Shown here: one piece after another, positions 46,331 through 58,110 of the stretch
How positions within the stretch are numbered: the stretch's first letter is position 1
Layout of the letters: every line of letters starts with the position of its first letter
Assembly (NCBI GenBank): GCA_028564705.1
Contig: JAPXFQ010002758.1
Span: forward strand, 1,511,501 to 1,575,500
Origin: Apricaphanius iberus
Lineage: Eukaryota > Chordata > Actinopteri > Cyprinodontiformes > Aphaniidae
Reading direction: 5' to 3'
DNA: 64,000 bases
Made by a program: the position numbers and the translations under genes
Notes under the pieces: model-generated
Told to the model about the DNA's origin: nothing
Databases searched by the model: none
What the model saw: only the letters and a program-made list of their open reading frames with translations

Positions 46331-49300
46331 GAAATAAAATAAAATAAAGTAGATGTCGGCTTAAAAGATTCTTAGACCGAAAAAAAAAATATTTGTAAAT
46401 CAGTACCGGTCCATCCCTTCTTGCAACATTTTAATAAAGTAGTCAGACTTTTTGTTTGAAAGTGATGTTTAAATCATTAAAAATCCAAAACTTAAAAAGT
46501 GTTTGCATGTTTGCCTTTGTAAAGGAAAGGCATCCAGTTTGCAAATTAGTTTGAATTCACAAGATTTTGAATACTCAGTAACAATTTTGACATAATTTGA
46601 AATCAGACGTGTCCATCTGCATCATTGTTCTTAAACTGTAGCCACCAGGCCACACAAAATCAATAAAATTTTACTCACTTTGGACTTTGCCCTAAAACCA
46701 AAAAATATGCTCTCAGAACTGCACTGATAGCTTGTTGATGGCTATCTAAAAAAATAATATAGCATGTATATGTTATTTTTTTAATTATCTGTGGATAAGA
46801 TTAACTGTACAATTTCAAACCTAGAAACAGATTTCTTTTTCTTTTATCGCTAAAAATGTATTTTGTAGTAATTGTATTCCGGGGTGGAGTTGGGCAATCT
46901 AAATATCCCAACTCTTTACCTCTCTATACTGAAAACAAAATAAACCCAGACACTGCACCATGTTTTTGGCCCTGTTGTTGCCAAGCAACATTGTTTTCTG
47001 CTGGCCAAACAGAGAAACAGGAGTTAGTGATATATGGTGGAAACGTGCAGAAAGCTGGTGAATTCAGACAGCGATAAAGAGGCAACAGATTGTTTTGTTG
47101 TCTGTTTCTCTGTGGTGCTGCTGGGATCAGAGATGTAATTAGCGGTTCCAAGAATGGCTGGAATCTGCTGGCTAATGCCGCATTTGTGAGATGGCAGGTG
47201 ACTGTGCTGTCAACAACAGAAACAGTGGACATCAGCCAGAACACGGGCGCCCCATCCCGCCACGTCCTGTTCTTTCCTCTGAGCCAGTCCATCTGACTAC
47301 AGCAGCTTCCAGTCCTAAAACTCTTCTGCCCTTCTGTCGAGAAGAACCTTGAAATTTGTTAATAAGCACTGTAGGATTAGCAAAAGCCTGATATGGATTA
47401 TTCTTCCTCATAGACTTCCACTGTTCTCCAAAAATCCTTCAGGGTTTCATGCCACGGTTCTGGCTGATTACTATGTTGACTCCAACACTGCCTGCAGCAC
47501 TACAAGTACTTTGATTATTACAATATTGGAATACTCACTAGAACACATCATCTGACAAATTTAATCCGGACATTCTACACTCCGGATAATTTAAGTAAAA
47601 ACTAAATGATTAAATTCTGTTTAATGATGTAAACCGTAAAAGCTCTGACGGTGAAGAGTCCAAGATAAAGAAAGAAATAAGGTCTTCTCTTGTCATTTTT
47701 ACTTCATATAAATTGAGAAGTCAGAAGTGTGAAATTCTGTTTAGCAATCTGCTGCAGTAGAACCCCTTTACACTCTTAGTGAACATACGCATACGAACAT
47801 TTCAGAATTCAACTTGAATGGTCTAAGGATGACAGCAAACTGCTTTTGATGACAAAACCTCAAAGCTGCATTTACAGTTGCGGAAATCAACCAGAAAATG
47901 TATTTTCCTTAAAGTAAAATAGCCAAACTACCATCCAAACACAGTCAGAGTACTTCATTCACTTCACACAGATTTTCAAAATACATTAATCATAAACTGA
48001 TTTTGCACAGCCCTTGACGATCATTTAAGATCAGTACATTCTACAATTTGCATCACAACACAAATGATAAATGCAGATGGAGACTTTCTTTTATAGGGCA
48101 TCATTTTTGTTGACATATTCAAAGGATTAGAAATTGATCCATGGCACAGAACAAATTATTAATCTTTTAACAATCGATGTAGAGACAACCAAACACTGCT
48201 AAAAATATCATATAACTTCAAAGAAACACCCAAACCCTGTTTTTTTTCTGCTGAGAAAAATACAGATTTTTGCTTTAAAATGTGTCCTTCTGAAATATTT
48301 GTAAACATAATAATTTATTTTAAAAAGGCAAGTCTTAAAAGCCCTGTGTTTTGAATCTACAATCCCTTAAAAATCCCCTTTCCACAAAAATTCCTACTTT
48401 ATTTGTTTCATTAAAATATTACGTTTAATTTATAGTTAAGCGGGTAAAAAAATAATAAAATAATCTTATTTTTGTGGAACATGGGCACTTTCGACTTGAT
48501 GATTTTGGCACTTAAAGCAAAAAAGTTTGGACATCCCTGTATTAAGGTAAATTCAGCCAAACCAAGATGGGGGGATGCTGAGAGACCCCTTACCAAAGAA
48601 TACTGAATAGTAAAATTAAATTATAAAGTGCCGTAACTAAATCCTAGTTTATTAGGTTTGTGTGAGCCAGATTAATGCCAGACTAATGTAGATTTTTAGT
48701 TTTTTATACCAACCTCATGTATTGCAGCTCTTAGTCATACAGTAAGCCATTATTACCTGACGTCGTTCATCCCTTGGTACCCAGAAAAAAGAAACAACCC
48801 CCAGAGGGAAGGGCAGAGAAGGGGCAGCTGGCACACATGTAAATACAGGTAATGTTTCTGACCTTCTGAGTTGTGGGAGCTGAACTCTTTAGAGACTGGC
48901 ACTCCTATTTTTCTGAAAGAAAGCTTGAGAGGATAACACCCCCATGGGTGACTGGCTTTTACTTGAAATGGTGACACCGTCCCGACCTTTAGAGTTGTGG
49001 CGCGCCGTCTGCCAGCTGGTCCGCTGCTTTGCCAGATCGGCCATTGATGAGCCTGAGCCCAACTTTAGCTTCGGTCTCCCACAATATCTTAATGGGAAGC
49101 GCCACTAACAATCTATAAATGGTCTCCCGTGACTAAAAGGACAGAATATGTCAGGTAAGCTCTCATGGTTTGAGTTACAGGAGATTAATCGTGACAAGTT
49201 AATTCCATGCAATTAAACTCCCTGGCCTTTAAAAACCACCTTTAATCTCTCCCTTAATCCTAATTCTCAGACTGAATAGATCGACGGCTGACATTTTTGC

Positions 49301-51069
49301 AATCAAAACATGACGTCACCCGATGCTGTGTTCACGTTCTTAATCCTTGCTGCCATTTAAACTCGACACCTTTCGACAGCATGCCTCAGAGGCCACGGGA
49401 ATTTACTAAACATCCTCTCTTCATGGTTCAGATCCACAAACGCGGGCAAACAGAGAAACACACACACACATGGCATTTCAGGTGTTTACTTCGAATTTCA
49501 AATCTAGATTACCAAGGCAACTGCTAGTGATGGGAATTTTTCATTTCGCCATTTTTCTTTCAACCTATGAATTCACTTCACTCCTTGAAGGTAGGCAGAA
49601 AAAACTCATTTCTCTTTTCACACTCCACTAAGGAATTTCTGCCTCCAATAACATATTTCTTTAAAAGATCTCTGCACATCAGTTCCAGTCACTTAATGCC
49701 CCCTCTCTGTTATATACACACACACATGATTAACAGTCATGACTGCAGTGCATTTTTAGAAAAAAAAAAGCTTGTCTGCTCCTCTAATCTTTCTGAAAAT
49801 GCAGAGATGCAGCAGAGTTTTAAAATTTATTTATGGGGTTAACGCTTTTGAAACGCGGAGGCCCAGGCAAATTCTGTGAAAATGCTAACATCCTATTTCA
49901 TCAAGGCCTTATTCCTCTGGGAGTGAACTGCAAAGAGTGATGTCCGTGATTATGTCTGGTGTAGAAAAGCCTTGGAATCCCACGACGTACGCTCTTTAGA
50001 AAATGGCTGGGTAATCATGGCATGACTTCCCTGTGAAAATGTATAACTTATGAGGGGCTTCGTAGAATGGAGACAACGGATGGTGATTATCATTCGCGAG
50101 TTTTCGTTGCAGATGCCACTGGAGCAGCTTTCGATTTTAACTTGGAACTGAGTCAAATGCAGCATGACGACACATGCATGCGTGCACTGCAAGTGATTAA
50201 ACTTAAATTAAACTGACATCATTACTGTTAAACCACTCCTGCAGTGCAACTCTCTGCATTCAGCCCTTTATGAAGTGACAATGCATAAAAAACTGTCTCA
50301 ACTGGTTGTGACTTTGCAAGTACATATACAATTTGTCTTGAAAGAAAGCTTTAACACAATGCTAATTTCTCATAGCACTCCCTAGATTTTCCGTTCAATA
50401 TATATTCTAGAGCAGAGTCTGAATAAATATTGTGCAGCGCTGCCAAATGCACTTCACTGAAAATCTTTACATCAGCTGATATTTCATGTTACTCTCTTCA
50501 GAGTTTCCAACTTTTGAGTTGAGCTTGGAGTGGAACAGAAAAAAAGTGATTGAGTGTAGCTATAGAACGGGCACCCCATATACTGAGGGTGAATCAAAAA
50601 TATAGACTAATAGAAACTCAAAATAAGGCCACCACAAAGCTGTAGCTCTACAAAAAACATGATTTCTGATGACCTATTTTGTGCAGATTAAACTGGTTTT
50701 AGGATTCCACTTTTAATTTATTGAGTTTTGCCATGTCAAACTGGAATAGTCTTGTCAAAATCAGCTCATTTGAAGTTCACCAAGGCAATTCGGTTAAATT
50801 ACTCCTTGATGAGCAAATCTTAATCAAGGCTGAAAGTAATTGAGAAGCCGACACACATACAGTATGTGACACACTCAAGGAAGCTGAAGGAAAGAAAACC
50901 CCTAATGGAGTTAAGGGGTTCAGATATTTGCTTTGCATGATAAATAGTAAGTAAAGAAAAAAAAACTACAGGTTACTGCACGTTTTTCTATTGGTTTGGT
51001 GACTTTTGGATTGTTATTCCTGTTGCATTTACAGTGTGCTCTAATGGCTGAAAAATCCAAAGAATGGAC

Positions 51070-52390
51070 TTGTGCTTAACACTATTCAACCCCCATTGCA
51101 ATTTGTTTTTTTAGCAAAATATAAAAACTATAGGAGCTGTCCACAACCCCCCCCAAAAAATAAACAACAAAAACAGATCAAACAACAATCTTAATAGCCA
51201 AATATAACAAATACTGGAAACTTAATACAAAATGCCACTTTAATGACCACTGCAGAGTTCTGCAGATTATTCACCCTTCTATGAAAAGCATCTTTAGTAC
51301 TTAAACAAGCACAGTTTTGCTGTTGTGACCTGCTTTAAATGTGATTTACAGCCAATTACCAGCCTCTGGCAGTGTTTCAGAATAATCTTATTACACCAGT
51401 CAGCAGACTTTAACTTGTATAATATATTAGTTTGTATGATCCCCAAATCCCACCACAGATTTTCAATTAAGCTCAAATCAGGTAATTTTGAGATCAGTTT
51501 AATATTATAAAAGATGTCTTCCAAAATCAAGCCTTGGGATATGCTAGGTTATGGTCAAACTTCAGTGTCCTGTCGGGTGGTCCATTGACATTAAGGTTCT
51601 TCACAATTCGTCTGATATTTTCTCCAAAGATTTCATATTTGTTACATACTTTATTATGTATCTTGTCATCTAAAAGCTGTAGTTTTCTGGTGCCAGAGAA
51701 AGGAAAGCAGCCTCAGAGCATCACTGAGCCACCACCGTGTTTCAGTGTAGGCAAGTAGCACTGAAGGTTAAGACTAACATTTTAAAATTAAATCTATATC
51801 TTACCAGTCATGTGACTTTAAAACAGGAGTAATAGAAGGTTCCCTGTTTGAAGAAGCCTTGAAGCAGTGTTTTAAACATTCTAATGAGCCTAGCATAAAT
51901 TATGGTCCTGCAAGATTGTCAAGTCTCCCAGTTGCAGCTTAATGTCAAGACATAGCACTGTCTCTTCAATGATAAATGTTTTAGTTTTTTCTGGGTTTAG
52001 CTGTATAGTTGCTATTTAACCTTCAGAGTTTACCCTGGCAACTGCGGCAACTGTGGCTCATGGGTTTGGAGTTCGCCAATGACAGTTGGGCAGTTCTTTT
52101 GACTTAGCCACATTTCCCAAATGTTAAGAAAAATGACCTTGAGATCCTATATCCCATGCGCACCTAATGCAACTATTGTAACCCATAACTTCTTGGGTCA
52201 AGTGTGTCTGGCAGCATGCCTGATCTTCTGATGTTTGCTGTTAAGGGAATCTCTTCACGAGGGTTGAATATGGAGTGCAGCCATCTTTGAAAGTTGAACT
52301 CAATGCTGAATTTAGATAAAATCCAAGCAATATTATTTTTACCTGTTTAAGCCATTAATGAGCAAATTGTTGGTTGTAACTACATTGTTA
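51070..52390 (-). mobile_element. Tc1/mariner relic, minus strand
   Basis: On the minus strand AAACACGGTGGTGGCTCAGT encodes the KHGGGSVM block, and a frame at 51294-51530 reads ISKLPDLSLIENLWWDLGII, matching the Tc1 PDLNPIENLWWDLG block with the catalytic Glu. Frames are broken. Outer ends are approximate. Confidence 0.78.
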
Positions 52391-52537
52391 AAAGTTGCCT
52401 ATGATCCTATCCACAGTTGGGTCTGAACCAAGTATTGACACAACTGTATTCTCGAATGACCAACTTAAATTAGTGAACTACGTCCTGTGGAACCTACCTG
52501 CAAGGTGCTTACTGTACTTGCTCATACATACCACAGC

Positions 52538-52690
52538 AGAGTTTATACTTCTCTTTCAGAAAGTTTGCACTCAAACGCACACATATCAATGGAGACGTTT
52601 TCCTATTAGGCTTCTTGGTTGCCTGTGGAGTGTTGCAAAGAAATTCACCACCAGAACAACAGGGGGCGTAGCACTTTTCTGGGGAAGTCC
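52538..52690 (-). mobile_element. relic of the 27.8-kb PIF/Harbinger-like family
   Basis: Reads AGTTTATACTTCTC, then TTTGCACTCAAACGCACACA and GGAGACGTTTTCC, then CAACAGGGGGCGT. These are the same motifs, in the same order, as the reverse complement of the right half of the element at 27766-28427. Only one end is preserved. Confidence 0.62.
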
Positions 52691-55600
52691 TGCCACTGTT
52701 GCAGCCAAGTCTCTCATCATTAGTAGTGTACATACTTTAATAGCTTTTAAACTGAAACGCTTCACTACAATAACCTTAGCATCTTTCAATACCCAAAAGA
52801 GCTTTTCTTGGACAAAAATGAGACAAAGCTCCTCACCTTTGGAGATTGTATCCGATGTTGGTCACTCATAAATTATTTTATTCAACACCTTCTTTCAATC
52901 TGCTCATCTGCAGCTAAATATCTTCAGAAGTCTGGTTTTGTTTTATAAAGGGAGGTGGCAAAATTAAAAGAAGTGGCGTGCCCACCAGTCACACGGACAT
53001 TTAAAGAATTGGTCATGTTTCCGTCAGACAAGGTAGTAGGTGGCGACAGTGGAGCTGAAAATAAACATCTTCTACAAAGATACCTGTTTTGATTTAGTAA
53101 TGATAATATCCAATGATCCAATCTCATTGTCATGCCGCAAACCTTTACAAAGGTAAACAGAATAGTGTCCATTTCGATCTTCTCACACTGAGTATTAGAA
53201 ACATACACAGAGGCTAACACATACACTAACAGCTCAGCTGCCATGGGAGCAGAGTTAGGAGCTCTGAGCTGTAATTATATCAGCCTGGAGTCAGTGTGAA
53301 AGGTAAAAAAAAAAAATAGAAGGTGTTTCCAAACAAAATCGAGAATCATGACATGCCTGGTTGAGATAAGGATATTTGTCAAGGAGTATGGAGAGAAAAA
53401 AAAAGACATTTTGTATATATGTGCATTATTTGGAAGAAACAGAAGTAATACAAGCAAACCAGGTGGATGATTCTGAATTAGAGGCCAAGTGTGGAGTTGA
53501 TTTGCAGAGAGACAATGTTGAGCTTCTAAATCAGATGAAAATTTAAAGAAGGAAGGACGTGATCTGGTTTGTATTTTTACTCAGTGGAGAAGGATAAACT
53601 TAAGTATAAACCTTTTAGTAGTAGACATTTTGCAGTAGTAGTAGCGACTTATCGAAGTATTCAGACTAATGAAACGTTTCGCCATTGTAATTTTATTCTG
53701 GTTCTATGAAAGAACAACATGAAGTATTGCATAACTGTTAAGTGGAAGACAAAGTAGACATAATTTTAAAATTTGTTTACAAGTTGAGCAAGTGTGGAAT
53801 ACATATCTATTCAGTCCCCTGCACTCTGATACTCTTAAATAAAAAACTAGTGGAGTCAATAGATTTCAAGTCAGCCGATTAGAAATAATTATTATTTTCT
53901 TATGTAATTTAATCTCAATATAAATGCAGCTGTCCTGTGAAGGCTCAATAGGTTTGATGGAGAATATCAAACAATGAAAAACACCATGGAGACCAATGAA
54001 CCCATTAGGAATACAGTTGTGGGGACGTTTAAAGCAGGGTTATATAATTAAGAAATCTCAAGTCTTGAACATCTCAAAGACCAATGATCAGAAAAGTTAA
54101 AAGAATTACAAACCTGTTCACTTATTAAATGTAGGACAAAGAGAGCGTGAAAAAGAACCAGAAAAAAACGGATTTTGGAGGCTGTAATACACTCTAAGTC
54201 TAAATCTAAAACTATTTAGGAAACTTGGAAATTGCCACTCTCCCTCCAGTCTGACTGAGCTTGGGTTTTTAAGCTGGTAAAAAAAAAATATCCCCAAAGA
54301 GTTAGAGCATTAACTACAGCAAAAGGTGGTTTGGCATTGTACTGCCAAACAGATTATAAATGAAAATACACACCACACTATTCAAAATTGTATATATGTG
54401 CCATGTTCCTTACCTAATTCTACACTACTGTGTGGTGGTGTATGAGTAAAAAAAATCTCAATAAAATATATTGTAGCTTGTGGCTATAATGCAAGAAAAT
54501 AGAAAAATGTTCACATTTTTCTTATTACATTTTTAAGGAGTAATAAGGACCAGCCTGCACTGTAAAGAAAGGTAAAGCACAGTCTTCAGAGCAGTAAGTC
54601 CTCATTTTAGTTGAAAGGATTATCTGAAATTGGTAATACACCGAAATAAGTTAATTATTCCATTATCCAGCGACTTTCAACATCCCCATCTGTTCTTCAA
54701 AAAGAAATCTGTTTCTGTCAGTTTCATCACCTCGACTCTGGATTCAGTTGCCAACTAAAAGTCTATCAGTCACGTTAGTGATTTTAAGTAGCATTTGATT
54801 GTGAACAAGTGTGTGGATTCCATCAATCCATCCATTGCTCTGAACATCTCACATGACACTGTTCAATCCATCGTGTGACATTGGAAAGGATAGAGCAAAA
54901 CTGCAAACCTACCAAGACATAGGCATCCACCTAAACTGCCTTGCCAGATGAGGAGAGCTTTAATCATAAATCAGGAAAAAAAAAAACAATATGGAGGAAG
55001 AAATGAGGTCAAAGTGAAACAGAGCAACAGTGGAAAGTTAGATCAAATCATATACTTGAATGGCCTAGTCAACGTCCAGAGCTAAATACAGTTTAAAATC
55101 TGTGTACTGAATAATGTAATAAGACTTAAAAGCTAATATTTCTACATAAAATCATAGTCAGCTTAAGCTAATTCGCAAATATTCAGTCAACAGATGAACA
55201 AAGCTGGTGTATTTTGCCAAAAGACTTGCAGGTGTACCTATAGCCAAAAGTGGTTCTACATAGATTTAATTTAAAGGGACTAAATATGATTGAATGGTAA
55301 ACGTTCCACATTTTTTCTTTTTTAAAGACAAAACTGAAAACCGTGTTTAATTTTATTTTCACTTCGAAAGAATGTTTACATTTCTAGTCTATCATATAGA
55401 ATTAAATAAAAATTGATTTGATTTTGCAACCATCGCATGACCAAAGTGTGGCAAGGTCAACAGGCATGCGTACCTTTAACAAAATAAAATAATACAATTT
55501 TAAGTATTTTCATCTCATTTTTAGTCATTTTTATTTTATTTTAAATTTTGTGTTTGTATGCAATACACTGTCCTCGCAATGTCTGCCTTGCCCTGAGTGA

Positions 55601-57041
55601 ATTGATTGATTCAGAGGCCTTCCCCTACCACATTCTACATTTCTTTGTGTTGGTTAAAAATATTATCAGACATTTTAAAAAAAGGTGTTTGAAAAGACTG
55701 TTTTACATAAAAGTAAACCATATCATGACAGTCTTGCTCGGTACTTGAATATAAACCAAATCTAAACCAATGCTTAATTTATATAATAGTAAAAGCAGAT
55801 TCAACTTTTTGTTTTGCTCTGCTCTATTTAACAAGAGAGGAGAAGCAAACGGGTCTTGGTTCCTGCTCGAGGAAAGGCATATCATACAGTCAGAGATAAA
55901 CTACTGCACTGTTTATTACAGCTTTCTGAGCAGAACCACATCAATAGCCCTGCAAACACACAAACGCATAAATTTGGAGGACGATTGCAGCTCCTGGATG
56001 CGAGGTATGCTGCTTCTCCCTTCTCTGCTTGTTTAGTTTCGCTCGGATGATTCGAAAGACGTTTAATTATTGAAATGCAATTAAGGCATTAATGCTCAGT
56101 GGGAATAGGCAGTACAAACACACACACACAAATCATAGGAAAGCAGGGAGGAAACAGCAGGGATTAAGTAGAGATTCAGACGCATTTGGTTTTAATTCAG
56201 TGGGATCAGGATTTGAATGGTAACTCTTCTTTTTCTGTGTATGAAATGGCAACCATAGGCCTGAATTAGGACATCATCTGAGATGGCACATAAAAAGATT
56301 AGGTGGATGTAGAGGCAGGGGAAACAGGACTAATACGTTTATTGTTAACAAAGGACAACATATTATCTGAATTTAACCCAGAATATGTTGCAATTATTTT
56401 TTTTATTATATCTATGTTTAAAATTTAGCAAATTTAGTTAAACATTTTACTTTTAAAGATCATATCTCTTCATCATAACCTAAAACACCTAATAATTATC
56501 TTTCTCATACTCAGTTCATATAATGACACATCAAGCTTATAAGGGAATTGTCTGTATGAGAAGGAAAATACCAAGTGTATGAACTAGTGTGTTTATATGT
56601 TTGGGTGGGGATAAGGTACATGATCAGGCTGCTGTGCAATGCGTCTCGTTAAATCACACATATTCGCTCAATCCACCTTTGGCTGCATTTCAAGGACAAG
56701 AACAACACAGCATCCACTGGGATGGTTTGAGTGGTTGAAACAACAGGAGGAGAAGCAGCAATCGCGACAACAATCAAACTGTCCTGGGTGGTGGACACAT
56801 GGTCAGTGGTAAACAGCTCTTGCATCTGTGCGTCCCACCTTTATCAAGCCCACACATGTTGATTAAGCTATTTCAGCTACCTACACCTCATAAAAAGTCA
56901 TATTTAGGGTAAACTCATATGATATGTTTTTTTTATGTAACAAAAGCTCCAGAGCTTTGGTACTGATGTGTTTCTCTGATAAATTATCTGAGGCAATCGG
57001 AATCAGAAACATCAGAATCTGAAGCATAAAGCAGCTCTTAC

Positions 57042-57115
57042 CGTTAAAGGACGTAAGGTAAAGCAGGATGGATGGATGAATGAGGTTTCTCCCCGCTGCT
57101 CTCCTCCGCAGCTCA
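57042..57115 (-). other. serpini1: probable non-coding first exon of serpini1
   Basis: Minus strand: a GC-rich block just downstream of a CCAAT and a GC box, ending in a good donor, CTTTAACG then gtaaga. No reading frame is needed. Mammalian SERPINI1 also has a non-coding first exon far upstream (family knowledge). The 5' end is a guess. Confidence 0.6.
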
Positions 57116-57139
57116 CAGCTTGTTAATTTGCCGCAGACT

Positions 57140-57161
57140 CCGCCCCCTTCTGACTGATTGG
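57140..57161 (-). promoter_or_regulatory. serpini1: CCAAT and GC box, serpini1 promoter
   Basis: On the minus strand, GACCAATCAG (core 57157-57161) is followed 11 bases later by GGGGGCGGAG (Sp1 core 57140-57145), then the predicted exon 1. Order and spacing are those of a typical TATA-less promoter. Confidence 0.6.
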
Positions 57162-57754
57162 TCCAGAGAAACCAAACCAGAGAGGGAAGATAGTAGCAAG
57201 ATAAATCCCTACTGCCTGTTTCCCTTATTGCAAATGCCTCTTTCACTCTTATATTTTTCACGATAACTAAAGTAACCTGATTTAAAACACATTCTTGCCC
57301 AAAAACAAAAGGAGTCAGTTTGTTTTTAAAATTGCTGGGGTCAATAAACCTTACACTTGAGTGTGGTTTGAATTCTGGGGACATTATTATCAATCATTCA
57401 TATAGCCGAAATGTTCACCAGTTTCACGTTTCATTACAATATGCGCCGAATTGTATAAACAGGTGTTGAAAGTCGTATCTTTATTCTATCAATAAAAGTT
57501 GAAAGCCATAGGCTTACGTGTTTTGTTTTGCAAACGGCACTGAAAACCGTTGGCTTATCTGTGCATCCGAATCCTTGGTATTTACTACATACTACGTAGT
57601 AACCACTACTCGACTGTTGATGTAGTAAATACGTTGCAAACGAGCAAGTAGTAGGCATTAAATCCGACTTACTGCTCCACCATTTTGTGTGTCCTTTGAC
57701 CCCAATGTGTACGATATGTTAGGTCGCCTGTGGTCCCGTTTAACAATAACTTAT

Positions 57755-58110
57755 CAACAGTGTTGCCACGGTTACATAAAAAAAATATGATTACTTACTA
57801 CTGATTACTCCTTCCAAAAGTAACTTAGTTACTTTATGGATTACCCTATTTTAAAAGTAACTAAGATCGAAAGTTACCCTTATTAGTTACTTCTACTGCC
57901 AGTAGAAATTCCCACTGCCTTAACACAGAAACAATAACCAGTTTTGCCAATGCTCATCATATTGGAAATACATTTAACAGCTTTACGGCCAGAAATATAT
58001 TTGCTTTTTAACCTCACGTTGACACCAGTAACCAAAGTTTCCCAGAATACAGCGTGGTAGGAGCCGGCAGTAGCTACGTTGGGGGTAAATTTAACTAATT
58101 TTCGCCATCG
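57755..58110. repeat. MITE-like repeat with agtaact motifs
   Basis: Starts cagtgttgccacggttacat and has many GTAACT/AGTTAC words in both orientations, as seen in widespread fish hAT MITEs. Ends not resolved. Confidence 0.45.

Larger units (their letters stand above)
44965..57041 (-). other. serpini1: serpini1 first intron (12 kb)
   Basis: Holds a purine-rich tract (45090-45300), a Tc1 relic (45836-46330), a second Tc1 relic on the minus strand (51070-52390) and a PIF-like relic (52538-52690). The stretch 48.7-50.6 kb has little recognisable repeat and several homeodomain-type TAAT cores (see findings). At 46.4-48.6 and 52.9-56.9 kb I see AT-rich DNA with nothing nameable. Confidence 0.6.
31977..57115 (-). 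other. serpini1: serpini1 gene (neuroserpin)
   Basis: Eight coding exons in perfect phase give 418 residues (human 410). Neuroserpin is a secreted inhibitor of tissue plasminogen activator made by neurons. Seen: N-terminal signal peptide (LLFLFLLPVLLPG), serpin core blocks NIIFSPLSVSLALGMVELGA and [20 protein letters not shown], hinge [11 protein letters not shown] with small residues as in inhibitory serpins, reactive bond predicted after Arg in [10 protein letters not shown], and closing [14 protein letters not shown]. Of the three human N-glycosylation sites only the NHT after WVE is present. The C-terminus ends DRDFDSI rather than the mammalian FEEL. A non-coding first exon and promoter are predicted at 57.1 kb, giving a 12-kb first intron. 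Confidence 0.96.

Noticed and set aside
52395..52871. 158-codon open frame on the plus strand, one of the longest here
   Set aside because: It crosses the PIF-like relic at 52538-52690 and unique DNA on both sides, has no family resemblance, and no conserved composition.
56881..57393. 170-codon open frame on the minus strand
   Set aside because: It runs through the predicted serpini1 promoter and exon 1, has no recognisable motif, and the GC-rich promoter DNA lowers stop frequency.
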